Source of the DNA: Curvularia sp. ZM96
Taxonomy: Eukaryota; Ascomycota; Dothideomycetes; Pleosporales; Pleosporaceae
Length of the DNA stretch: 64,000 bases
Direction: 5' to 3'
Assembly: GCA_022457065.1 (NCBI GenBank)
Contig: JAJGBQ010000001.1
Coordinates: 1,798,001-1,862,000 of the forward strand
How positions within the stretch are numbered: position 1 is the stretch's first letter; every line of letters begins with the position of its first letter. Under the pieces are notes generated by a model, which saw only the letters and a list, made by a program, of their open reading frames with translations, made no database searches and was not told the origin of the DNA. A program made the translations under genes and the position numbers. Positions 31,043 to 42,624 of this stretch are shown piece after piece.

Positions 31043-32750
31043 GATCAGACACCAATATATCGACCACCAACATGGGTTTATCTCGACACCTCTCTATGAT
31101 CTCGGAACAATAAAAATCACTTGCTCGTGCATATGACCATGATTTATGGCTCGATGGCCGCATGTAACAAAAGAGAAGAAGAAGGATTTCCATTATCCAC
31201 AAAGACTTCTCTCTGCCAGGGTACCATAATCTGACATACACGGCCCAGTGTTCCAGTACAGTTGCCAGCAGGTTTTGGGTACATATGCACGTACTTTTGG
31301 CGGGTTCTTTTTGCAACTAATGCGTATTTCTTGTTCATCGATATCGAGTGCTGTACGCGATACAGCCATTATGCTTTCGGGGACTGGTTAGGCCCAAGCA
31401 AGACAGTGACTCTGTGTTGGCGTCCTGATTGCGGGGCTTTGTGGATATCAGGCCCCAGCAATCACGGATGGTCAAACCGATTAGAACGATTCATCTGATA
31501 CCCTTGTAAACTTACTGCCAGCCACCAGCTCAACAGGCGCTTATGATGATCGGTAGTGCGGAGAAAGAAGATTGGATCGCGTGGGGTGGTGGTGGTGGTG
31601 GTGGTGTCTGGAGGAACGTCCTTGAATATCGCTGGGTAACATCTGAAAGCTCTTTCACCAGCGCTTCGAGATATCACCAGACTCATTCATCGATGGAATA
31701 GTTACGTATCGTTACGTGTTTGGCCACAATCGTTTATATCGAGTTTCAGACGAGTGGTCACCATGGTATGGTACGTACGTATGGCAGTGTGACATACATT
31801 CATTAGTTAGTTGAGATACGATCTTGGATCGCTTTTGCTCCCAGACTCCCTCTCGCAGCTCTAGAATACGAAAAGCGCGGTTCGCCTGAATTCGTGCTTA
31901 TGCACAAGTGAAGCCGGGGAATCAAAGGAACAAGAGCAAGCGGCAGATTCTTTGCTTGTGCGGCTCAGAGGGCAACCGCTGGTGCTTCGAGACTGCTACA
32001 TTGGGAGCATTGAAGAGTTTTTCAACAAGCGAAGCCAATCTATTCAAGAAAATCTTACAGTAACATTGATGGGCTATGGCCAAAAAGGATGAGGCTGCAG
32101 ACCGGGCACAGGCTGTCAACGGAGCGTGCCATGCTCTCCCATATGCAGAGGGCCCGACCCGCCTCGACTGCGGCGCGGTCCATGACATTGCGGCGCGGGC
32201 CATGGCATTGAACCGCTATTCCGGCTGGGCCGCCACGCCCCAAGTCGAAGGATGCATTGCTGCAGCAGTGGGAGTCTTTACCGGCGCAACGGCAGCCTCT
32301 TTGTAATCTAGTCTCGCGACGCTTTCCGTGAATGCAGCGTTATGACGTCTTCAGCGCTAGCATTCAGCTGGCTCATTCTCATCGGTGGCCGGTGCTGCTG
32401 AGGCAGCGCAAGCAACTGGCAAAAGTTCGGAGGGCGTTCTTCACACTTGGTCTGGTCTCAGCACCCTCGGGATAAATGAATGAATCACTGCGAGAGCCCT
32501 GGCCAGCAGGTGGTGTGCAGCCGATATACGCATGTCACGTTCTGTTCACGGGATGGCTATCCCAATCCTGAGGGGGTGCATGAAGCACCGTCCTTTGCGT
32601 TGTGGGGTAGGGGCGTACAGTGGTGGGGACCATGTAAGATTGCCAGCGGCGTGCGGTAGCTTCAGGCATGTGCAGCGGCCAATCTGGGTCCCATCGTCTC
32701 GGCCCATTCTGTGCAGATGCTGGCTGTTAAGAAGGCGCGACAGATTCGTA
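31043..32750. other. Non-coding stretch inside the decay zone
   Basis: About 1.7 kb with short frames only. A GTG/GGT run at 31586-31606 is a small microsatellite. No transposon terminal repeats or reverse-transcriptase remnants were seen. Confidence 0.5.
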
Positions 32751-33403
32751 ATGGATGAAGACTGGGGCAGTGTAGTTGATCCCAAGGAAAAGAAAAGGAT
32801 CCAGAACCGCCTAGCTCAGGGCGTACATCGTATGTTATATCATGAACCTCTCTTCTACTCATAGACATTCTCTTACCATGCAAGGTAGGCGAGAAACTAA
32901 AGTCACGCATCCGCCAGTTGGAGCAGCAGCTTGAGAGTGTTTCCGGTGGTTCAGCACAAAATGGTACATCGAAGCCCATGTCCTCTTACGACGATCTAAC
33001 GTTGCCATTCACGATAGCAGGAGCCTTGCCAATAACACATTGCGAGTCTGTATGAGACAGATGGAGCACAAGTCTTAGTGACATCACATTTATTGGCAAT
33101 CATGCTCTCGATTCACTTCTGGGGTCCAACACCACGATCGAATCTAAATCCAACACAACCGCACACGCTAACGTTGTAGCTCAGCTGGACTCCCTATTCC
33201 GGCCTCCCGCAGAAGTTCAATCTGTAGATCTCGAATGGCTTCTAAGAGATCCAGGAGCATCTAAGACCCTATTAGGATGCACACAACTTCACTCGTCGTC
33301 AGTGGAAAGAGGTCACAAAACTCCAGGCCACAGTCAAAGCAAGTTATTGACTATAAAGAGAAGTACAAACGCCGGTTCTATGGGTATCATGCTGCAAATG
33401 TGA
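32751..33403 (+). pseudogene. bZIP transcription factor gene, probably interrupted by a TGA
   Basis: The start MDEDWGSVVDPKEKKRIQNRLAQ is the usual fungal AP1/Atf-like bZIP opening (DW...DP-KEKKRIQNRLAQ). An intron (32830-32888, GTATGT...GTAG) restores N-x7-R spacing: N-RLAQGVH-R, then EKLKSRIRQLEQQLESV, a short leucine-zipper start. The normal R-T-Y of the basic region is G-V-H here, which should weaken DNA contact. A second possible intron (32964-33017, 54 bp) leaves the frame unchanged whether spliced or not. A TGA at 33053-33055 follows, after which the same frame stays open for 115 codons to 33401. Either the gene is broken, or an unusual splice (for example to a GAG acceptor at 33056) removes the stop. 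Confidence 0.58.
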
Positions 33404-33575
33404 TAGTCATAAATAAAGCACAATAAAGGAGATCTATAGCAATGGAGGAATAAAAGTAACAAAGTGTCTTCGCCTGGGTATCGTTGCTGGAATAAGAAAA
33501 TAAAAGGGTAGCTCAGCAGCATGTGCCTGGGAATCGCGCCCATGGAATAGGGTGAGAATAAAAAACAGAGCAGGA

Positions 33576-36500
33576 TTATTGAGAGAAAAAAGATGACCGC
33601 GAGAAGAGCTTAGAATGGCGCTTCGGAGTCTCAGGAGGTATAGTGTCTTGTCTTCTTGGCGTGGACATGGACGAGCGACCGGAAAGTTGAGACGGGCTGC
33701 GACGCGGTAGTGAGGATGTGGAAGGGGATAAAAATCCTACACTTTGACCTCTATTCTCCTGAATCTCTTCGCCCTTGTTGAACTTGCTGAACTTCTTCAC
33801 TAACTCCCTGTAGTCAGATGGGATAGGAGGTTCTTCGTCTTCTTCTTCGTCTACTCCGCCATCTATACTCCCCTTGAACATTTTATCGACGCTTGCGCGC
33901 CATGAGCAGTGGTCGATGATGTCGCGGAGGCCGAGGCTAGAGCAGAGGCTATCATCGAGCCACTGGAGCTGCGCTTTGTCTGCCTCATCGTCACCGAAGC
34001 GGATGAGCTGGATGCTGAAGTGACGTTTGCCGGTGCCCTTATTGTCTTGTTCGGCGAATTTGAAGATTCTTTCGCCAAGGGCTGTTGGGTTTTCCTTGGC
34101 CCATTTTCCATCGGTAAAGATGTAGAGCGTTGTGGCCGGCTTTTTGTTGGCTTCCCATTCTTCGTACACCTTTTGGAAGACTGTGACCATGTCGGTTGTC
34201 ACATTTTTTTGCTTCTTGCTTTCGGGGCACGCCTCTGTCAGAGTTCTCTTCAATCGTTTTCGACCAACGTCTCCGACGATGTCATCTTTTTTATGGTCGT
34301 CTCCATCCACAGTAAATCGGAGGTCAATGCCGCTTTTGTCGACACCTGCGGCATTCATTGCAAGTGTTTCAACGACAAAGGTTAAAATGGACCAGTGCCC
34401 AAACATGGTCCAACCATTATCGATGATGAACACCTTTTATGCGTTAGCTGTGAGGGTTGGAAATGATTCAAGTGCTCTTACTAGTTCACGACGGTCGCTG
34501 GATATGTCCTGCAGGTTGGAATCCATTCTCCTATCCTCCTTGCCAGTCACCCTATTCTTGAGCTTCCGAAGCGTCCCTGGCTTCTCTAGGTCGAGTTCCT
34601 TCCGTCTTTTACAAATGCTGTATGGCAGATCCAACACAGATGACGGAAGCTCTTGTGCCATATGCGGTGAATCATGGGACATAGCTGGGCCTTGGATTTC
34701 GACGGCCGGTTCCAATCGAACGTGGGTTTCCGTATCATTTGCCTGCATACTCTCTTTCTCTGTGGGAGAGTTGAAAAGTTTCAATAGCGATGTTGGATTG
34801 GAGGTTGAGGTGATGCCTGGGCGAGACTCCGCAGGACTAGCTGGGTTGTAGACTTGTTTACCATCATAGAGAGAATCTTTGGAGCTGGGACTTGCTAGTC
34901 CAAGAATACTGCCCTGCACGTCATCATCTTTTCGAACCCCGGGTTTCGGAGCTGACTGTTCTGGTGGGGCGCCGTAGCCGACATTCCCGGCCCCGGGTGT
35001 GTGAGGAGGTGACAAAGGAATTGGCTGTGTTATAATCTGCGGCAAGGGTGCCTTGGATGCGATCTGCCGGGAAGCGGTTGAAAATCCGTAGAACGTCACG
35101 TCGGGTGTACTTTCCATTGTATGTCCCGGCCGCCATGAATCTGGCATTCTGTATGGATTAGAGAATGCCGTCAAGACTCGTTGACTGTCATCTTGAGATT
35201 TATTATGACGCCGTTGAGGTGTTCGCGTTTTTGGAGTAGGGCTTTGTCCACCAACTTCATTGTCCACTGCATGATACTGTATGTCGCGCTCTTCTTGGTA
35301 GGCCCCTCGAAACTGGGTTTCCACAGGCATTGGTTGAGGACTAGGGGTCCGGAATTCTTGCATGGAGATGCTGTGTGTAGGACTCTGCGTAAAATCGCCA
35401 TTATGGGCGTTGTGGTCAGCATGATCACCATCACCACGAAAGCTGGAAGCGCTCTCTCCTAGTTCTTGTCTCAAGATCTCCTTCCGGTATGGTGTCTGGC
35501 CTAGGGGCTTGCGGTTGATCATGTTGTCCTTCTGAAACTGCATCGACGCCCACTGTCTAGGATTAACCTGACTGGCACCAGTTGGTAGAAGTCCTGGGCT
35601 TGTTTTCGCTTCTGGGGCTCTCTGGTTGTGAGCTCTTTCTTCTATCTCGGAAAGTGCCTTGAGCACCGCCGCACCAGTCTCCCTTGAGTGGTGCCGAAGA
35701 TCTTGGATTTCACGCTGTGCCTGTTTGTGTAACATCTGTAATTCTTCGCAAAGCGCCTTCGAGTCTGGCCTTCGAGACGGGTCTTCTTTGAGTAGTTCAT
35801 TCTCTACCAGGGTCAACACTTTTTTGGTTGTGGTATCTGAATGGCGCACATGTCCCCGAAGGTAATCGTGCCATTGCCTTATTTCAGGAAGAACTCTTGT
35901 GCCATCGTGAAATCGGTCATGTTTTGTTCCGTTCTTGCAATTCGAAATAGCAAGCTGTCGGAGCTGCTCATATTGGCGTATTCCTTGGAACCCCAAGACG
36001 ATCCACGTTGCGGCGACTGATAACACACAGCCGAAAGACCACATGTCAATTAATTGCGTAACGCCCGAAAGCGTTCCATCAGCTCTCTTCATATGAAATA
36101 CTTCAGGCGCGCCTAGCAGTTCTTAGAAAGGGTTCAAAAATTTGCTCCGTTTATCCGCTTACCATACGTATCAGTGAACCCCCTTATGATATCTGTCGGG
36201 TTTGAGTGAGCGTGTCCTTCAATGACTGGAGCAAAACTTGAGAAACCAAAGTCTGATAACTTCAGTCGTCCGCGTATGCTGAGAATGTTGTCGGGTTTGA
36301 TGTCTGCATGCCATCTTTTCGTTTTTAGTTGTAATCTTCAAAAGTGTTCTAGACGTACATACCCATGGAATCTCAGGGGCTCGCTTCCAGCGCCTAGTGG
36401 GACTTTGAGGTGATGTACGTGTCGAATCGCTTTGGCAATCTCGAAAAGCGAGTCCCATGTTCGGAGAATCTCTTGAGCTCGCACAGGAGGAACGTTCGTC

Positions 36501-37466
36501 TCATCTGCCCATGCCTGGTAGAGGTCGTTATCACCATACTCTAGCAGTATGTTGTAAGTCTCCTCCATGCCTCTCCCCTCGCCGTAGTCGTGAGTGTATG
36601 AGCCTAAGTATCGCAATATTGGTACGTCCGTTTTCGAGTTGAGACCTGCGAAAGCTTGCTTCTCAAAATCGAAAACCCTTTTTTTGTTCCCGGAATAAGT
36701 CTTGAGAATCATCTGGTAGCACTGTCTTGCACTTAGTGAATGAAATTGCAATGGTGAGGATTGGACTTACTTCTCCATACTTCTCATCGTGGTAAAGCGA
36801 GTCGCTTAAAGTACATGCGAGGGCATGGTCTGAGATCAGGTCCTTTTGCACAGCCACCCAATATATAGACACCGTGCCCCCCTTATCAGGAAGCTTGATC
36901 TTATAACAGAATGGTGGTATGACCTTGGTTCCGTGCCCGTTGAACGTCATGCCTAGAGTCAGCTCCATTGGACAGTATTTCCATTTGTCTCTGTGAAAAT
37001 CCTCCATGATAGTGTCCACATCCTCCCGTTTCATTTTTTCGAGTAAGGTCTTGCGAAGAACTTGATGGTCTGCACCGCGAATGAGATACTTGTCGTGCAT
37101 AGCGCCGTCGTGAAAGAGATCGATGAAACGGTCATGGCCTTGTTGGAGAAGCAAGCTGAGAACGCGAACACAGCAATGTTCGCCAGTAAAAATGTCTTGA
37201 TACGCAGGCGGAAAAGTTCGATGAGACGTGGAAGACATCTGACCCAAGAATATATGCCCTCTAGTCTGGCCAGGGCTCTCGGGGAGTTGTTCGCTCCACC
37301 ATTCTTCGATCGCTTTTATGTGGACAATTTCGCGCTGGCAGCTGCATGCATCTGGGGGATTACATTCGTTCTGACATGCGACTGGACGAATCCATGAATC
37401 TAGGTTTTTTCTGAATTCGTCTTTGACACGTGGACGATGGCTTTGATCTTGAGGTTGAGACCGCAT
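33576..37466 (-). CDS. Protein kinase fused to a C-terminal von Willebrand factor A-like domain
   Basis: Five minus-strand exons (37466-36771, 36721-36363, 36314-36163, 36112-34482, 34433-33576) sum to 1231 residues. The first 230 form a fungal-specific N-terminal region with C-x4-C-x4-C-x-C (ACQNECNPPDACSC). A kinase domain spans about 235-555: catalytic loop HADIKPDN (about 354), DFG in LSDFGFSS, APE in YGAPEVFH, and a late-lobe WSFGCVLSV. The Gly-rich loop is poorly conserved. A disordered Ser/Pro-rich linker (about 590-945) leads to a vWA-like fold beginning VFIIDNGWTM (about 947). Its MIDAS is D-x-G-x-T instead of D-x-S-x-S, followed by TTLYIFTDGKW. Similar kinase-vWA proteins are frequent in filamentous ascomycetes; substrates are unknown. 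All four introns are short GT-AG. Confidence 0.87.
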
Positions 37467-38285
37467 TCTGACGTGGTACCAACCAACAATCAGGCTGGCG
37501 ATGGCGTCATGAAATAGTGAGTAGGGGTAAAGGTTAAACCAGCGCTTGATGCGCCAGATTTGGAAATGTAAACAGTGTGGCAGACGCGAAGTAGTTGGGC
37601 TGATTGCACAAAGGACGCGCGTGGCAATGAGCCTGGTGGGAGATGACGAGATGAAAGTTGCATGTAACGGCGCTGTAAAGTTTCAGCGCTGCAGGCGGAA
37701 CGGGAGGGGGTTTATTAGAGTCCTATTGATTAAAAGCGTGCGGCTGGGAACGATGCCGGATCGCACGTTGCACCAATAGGTGTTTGGAGGACTTGTGGCT
37801 GCAGCAAGCTGACACCCTTAGCAAGGCAACAAGGCTGAGCTTTCGCTCCGCCACCCCATTCTGTTAACTGAAAAGAGCTTGTATTCAAGAGAAATAGAAC
37901 AAAAAAAAGAATAGTAAGATTGAATTTCTAATTCATTCTGTGATGGTAAACTGCCGTATTGTTTCTGGAGCGCATGGTATAGGCGATCCATTCTCAAGGC
38001 TAGTCCGGCCAGGGTGGGTAGGTGAACACCCCTTCGCCTAGTACTAGGTAGCGCCACTGACTCCACCTAGGTAGTAACTTGAAGAGTGGCTTCTCGCTCC
38101 AGCCTTGCCAGCTTCGGGATCTGACCAGGAAGCTATGCCAAATTTCAGGAGCCTTGTAGCGGCAAGACGAACCCTACGCTGGTGTCTTCTTCCATAGAGT
38201 GAATAAAAGGAAGGCGGCTGCAAGGTTTCATGACGATAATCGAACTCAATCATTTAGTTAAGACAGTTGATGACCAGCCTCAACC
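37467..38285. other. Intergenic region between kinase/vWA and CorA-like genes
   Basis: About 800 bp comprising the promoter of the kinase fusion gene and the 3' flank of the CorA-like gene. Short frames only; an A-run lies near 37900-37909. Confidence 0.5.
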
Positions 38286-40265
38286 TCAGCCTGTTCGCAA
38301 TGCGTATTCTTCGTTGGTAGGCAAAATAGTGCGATCATTACGGAACCCGTGCATACCCCGAGCGAACTCTTTGATCGGACGTACTAGGCGATCAATAGCA
38401 TCTTTCGAAGTTTTTGCAGCAGGATCAGCCCGAACTGTTCTCGATGTAAGGGAATCAGTTCTAGGTGACGCCAGTCTGGGCACAATGCACTTCAAACTCT
38501 CAGGAAACTTAGGTCGTCCCATGGTACTCTGGCAAAGATGGTACGTTAACCAAGCTCCAAACAAAGTTAGAAAAGTTAGGGGTATAGTGACTTGAAGCCA
38601 GCGCTCTAATGCGAGGCTAGAGAAGGAAGCTTTTTCGTATCCGGAAGCATTTCGGTCTTGGTCTTGGTATTTGACAACGTCAGTGCTGAAGAAGGTCTAT
38701 AAAATGTCAGAACGAAAGCCACAGAAAAGTGTGTTTGGACTTACTGATACAAATGTTGCTGGTAGGTAGAGTAGCGTGACGATTGTGACAATGCGCATGA
38801 GGATAGCTTCGCGCTCAAGGTTTTTATTCAGTTGTTCAGTTCGCTCTGAAGCTTGACTTTGCAGATGCTGTAACACTAGCTCTTTTCTGTCGCTTATTAT
38901 GTTCGCCAAAAGTTTTGCTCGGGTTATTTGCATGTCGAAGTCACTTATGATCTCGTCCAGCTGCGAAAAGAAAGCATACATATCATCCTCGCATGCTTTC
39001 TTCAATGTATTTGGGAAATCGTCCCGAGCGACCAGGCTCTCATAAAAACTGCGTAAAGTCTTCACAATTTTAGCATTAGACTCCAGAACCATGACGGTTG
39101 CATTGGTTTGGTCTTGCCAATGCTGTAAATCTTGTATGTCCCACGGTTCGTAAATCCTGTGAGCGTATCCCTCGCCGCGGAGTCCGTTCACGGCCATGCC
39201 ACTCTATACGCTTCCATGTCAGCCTGTTTATGATGACGGGTAGGAACACTTACTTCTTGCTCAATCACCCTCTCTAACCACACTATATACCACCTCCAAT
39301 CTTCAGTTGACCAATGACAGTAAAGCAAATGCGTCACAAGTGTGGCCCGGAAGCAAGCTGCAGCATCGTGATAGTCTTTATCCTCTTGCCGGCCGGTCGG
39401 TCCTGTGAGTTCTTTGAAACGATCTAAAATGTCTGTTCCTCCTTTGGTGACGACCCAGAGAGTAGTTCCATATTCCACATCGAACTGGTGATATATTGCA
39501 GCATCACGAATCGACCATTCATCGAGTTTGATGTTTTCACCACTCTCTTTCTTGAACTGTACCCCCTTCAAGTTGTAGCAGAGCTGAAAGAATTTGCCAC
39601 TCCGACCCAATTCAGGTACTGCATGTCCATTTGATAAGTTTTTGAGACGTATCTGCTGTCGAAACCCGCCGAAACGAGGATCCTTAGCATCAGTCTGGCC
39701 GCCGAAAACTAGCATGAAGTCCAGGTATACGGGCATGACTTGATGGTAGGACAGAATTTGACAGAGGCTTTGGCGGGTTATTTTCAATTGGTCGCGCGAA
39801 TGTTGTCCGTACAAATATCTGCGCAATTAGCCTGGAATACATCAAATGCAAGAGCTCGTCTTACATGAACCGGCATTTTGGATCTCTCTTTCGCGTAGTC
39901 AGCGGCTGCGCGCTTGGGTTGCCTGTTTTCTGTGCAGTCGTGACACCAAGCCATTCAGTGAGTATGGCTGGAGTATGTATGTTTCTTTTATCTCGCACTG
40001 GATTCATTAGCATTGCACCAAGCAGGCTTAGAGTTGTTTTACCTTTACCATCACCGGTGCCTAAGTCAATCATGGGAATCTCGAAGTCCCTTTCAACATC
40101 GTCCTTGTTAGGGTCAAGACAAAGGTCTGACTCGGCGTCATCAAGACGTTTCTTGTATGATATGAGCCTTGAATTGTATGTAGCGATTCCACTCGGGATA
40201 AGGTTTGCTGGATAGTTGGCGCAGTCAAAGTAAGACTTCTGCAGCTCCACTGGTAATGTGTACAT
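38286..40265 (-). CDS. CorA-like membrane protein (fungal-specific)
   Basis: Minus-strand exons 40265-39865, 39818-39254, 39203-38745 and 38696-38286 give 611 residues. An N-terminal domain starting MYTLPVELQKSYFDC leads to the conserved RFIYLYGQHSRDQLKIT and MLVFGGQT stretch of fungal CorA-like proteins. A long helical region (about 375-455) comes before two membrane segments, MRIVTIVTLLYLPATFVSTF (about 455-478) and WLQVTIPLTFLTLFGAWLTY (about 503-523). The GMN metal-selectivity motif that CorA channels carry after the first segment is absent (VSTFFST instead), so channel function is doubtful. A tail of about 85 residues after the second segment is also atypical. Such proteins are expanded in plant-associated ascomycetes and have no settled role. 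Confidence 0.8.
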
Positions 40266-40555
40266 TATTTCCCTACTTGATACTAGAGTAACAACGACAC
40301 AGAACTATGAATATCAATTAAATGAAGTGAATGAAGGACATTATATTTCAAAGAACGTAACATCAAACGAAAGCCTCGAGGCAGATTTGCTGCGCCTCGC
40401 TGAACGAAAGCGTAGGGGCTCCGTGGCAATGCAAGCGCTCCGCCCCCACCATGTGGCGGTTTGACTGGTGTCAAAGCACCAATCAATACAAGGTGTAAGG
40501 GCTGCATCACATGTAGCTGTCTACCGAGAACCCTGCATCAGTTTTGCGAATGATG

Positions 40556-41001
40556 CTATGAAGATGAAGCCGGCTCAGGCTCAGGCTCAGGCTCCGGTGA
40601 AAACGATGGCCTCCTTGTTCGTTTAGGCGAATCTCTTCGGTTTCTCAGCTCGCTCCGGTCACCCTGAAACATCATTAGCCACGCGATCGTGAGACAAGGG
40701 CACCGGACCGACCTCTGTCAGCTTTTCTGGCACTTCGAACTGCCAGTTGCCATTGAACTGGTCGGCGTATCAGTCGAATGTCTTACATATTACGAACGTG
40801 ACATACTTGGGTCGGGTTAAAATCCCAATTTGGCCATTTGCCTTTCAGGTACTCTTCGATCTTGGCCCACGGAAAATCGTCGTATGCTGTAAACGTATCC
40901 TGCACTCGGCCGCTTACTTTTGAAGATGGAAGAGTAGGCCTGCGTTGAGCTTGCATATCGCGCCTCATCTCTGGGTCAGCTACTCGAGGATGGGGTGGCA
41001 T
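40556..41001 (-). CDS. Small unknown protein ending in Glu-Pro repeats
   Basis: Minus-strand exons 41001-40807, 40757-40713 and 40663-40556 give 115 residues. I do not recognise it. A central ordered-looking block, FTAYDDFPWAKIEEYLKGKW then NPTQFNGNWQFEVPEKLTE, spans the first splice junction and is Trp/aromatic-rich. Its continuity across the intron and good acceptors (CCAG, TTTCAG) support a real gene. The donor of intron 2 (GTCGGT) is weak. The C-terminus is basic (RNRRDSPKRTRRP) and then acidic, ending in five Glu-Pro units encoded by a 6-bp tandem repeat around 40573-40601. The frame is open further upstream (to 41187), but ATG 41001 starts the hydrophilic part. Confidence 0.6.
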
Positions 41002-42624
41002 CTCGGCGTGATTTCTTGTTTGCTGGCTGACGGTGTCATAGGTGTAGGCAAAGTGGATCAGCAGTGCTTGTGATGCATTCGTTGTGAGCCTAGGCAATAG
41101 GCAGTATGTTCGATGCTTCTGCGTCACCAACAGTAAAGGCTGAGAATGAAAACTTATGTCCCTGTCTATGAACGGCCTCAGCCTCATGACTCACTTTAGA
41201 CGCAGCTGGCAATGCATGTAATCGTTCTGCAGAGGACGCAAAAACAATCTATCATGCAAGATTCATCACATGTGCGAGCTGCAAATTGTGTGCGTGTGCA
41301 TGGCGGAAGCCATGCATATCTGCGAGGCTGCCATTCAGCTGAAACGCCACGGCTGAGTATTCTGGTTGCCTTTTTGCCTGCTCCAAACGGTGTAGGGCAT
41401 AGCCTTCCCATTGGTCAATATGCTCCAGACGATGCAGCCACAAGGGTGTCTTGAACATGTATAATTAATCTGATATTCGGCAATACCTATCTACATTCTC
41501 AGAGAATACAAGTCCATAGGAAAGCAATGCATCTTCAGCATCGCGATGTTATTTCGTTAGGTCCCGAGATCAAGCAACATGTGATGAATACGAAACGCAA
41601 GGTATTCTGTAAAGAACATAGCTCACTGGACAAGGAAGCTGTTCCCGCATTCATGCCTCGTAAAGATAGTCAGGGCGGCCTGCTTGAAAAGTGCGGTGGG
41701 AAAATCCGTGTTGTACCTGAGCCTGGCGAGCAGCAACTACTCAGCTTTGATAAGACGACTTGCAACGATGAAACTACTTTTATACAAGCTTTCGGGTGCG
41801 ATATTACACAACTTGAATCTTAGCTCGTATTGTATTAGCACCTGCAAAAGAACCCCATATAGAAAAGAAAAGGCTGACCACACAAAAGAACGAATGTCTT
41901 TTTGGCACTGTGCCCTCTCCATCATTGTATGTTTCGATAGCTAAGCTCTTACACCCTCTCCCAAGGAAATGTGGGATATCTCTACATAATTGCTGTGAAA
42001 CATAGCTGAGTCTACGAAAGGGAAGTCCTGCCGCATGTAGCTTTTAGCTATAGAGATAGGATGATAGGCAAAGACCTAGCAACTTAGTAAAAAGCACTCG
42101 TATGCGTAGAGAAGTAATGAAGTCGTTTAAAAAACTGATGGAGGTTCGATCTAGGCACTGGTCGACGAAACGTTTTTCTGTGTTTGGTGCTAGCTTGAAG
42201 TCGATCGAGGGCAATAGTATGTTGGTAAGCTGAAAGGAGGATGCAGCGACTTAGCGACTTCGCGCCTTCATGCTTCGAGGCGATGGTTTTCAAACCACGT
42301 CTCTCAAATTTTGAGTCGTATAAAGCAGACACAAAGAATTGCATAAACGTACTCTTGACTTTTACTATTATGAAAGTAAAAGGCACCGGCAATGAGGGAG
42401 CAGACGGAGTGAAGCGGTTAAAGCCGAGGCTAGTGGTGATGTGGTCCGAGCGCCGACTTCTCGATGATTCCTTGGAATTTTCTACACATATGGCAGCGTC
42501 CATTTCTTCTCCACAATCTTCCTCTGCATCCAATCCCTCTTCCCTGTTACCTTGCATTGAGCTGGAGTCCAGGAGCATTGTTTGAGCTTCAATACTGCCA
42601 CCTACACATCTCAATTCTGTCACA
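41002..42624. other. Intergenic region upstream of HSP60
   Basis: About 1.6 kb. Frames at 41527-41823 (plus) and 42084-42728 (minus) show no domain and are not called. The last 200 bp should hold the HSP60 promoter; a candidate heat-shock element there is listed separately. Confidence 0.5.
42474..42483. promoter_or_regulatory. Candidate heat-shock element upstream of HSP60
   Basis: GGAATTTTCT fits nGAAnnTTCn, two correctly spaced units, with imperfect further units just upstream (TTC at 42458 and 42468). It lies about 140 bp before the HSP60 start codon, a sensible place for Hsf1 binding. Two perfect units are a weak match on their own. Confidence 0.35.
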
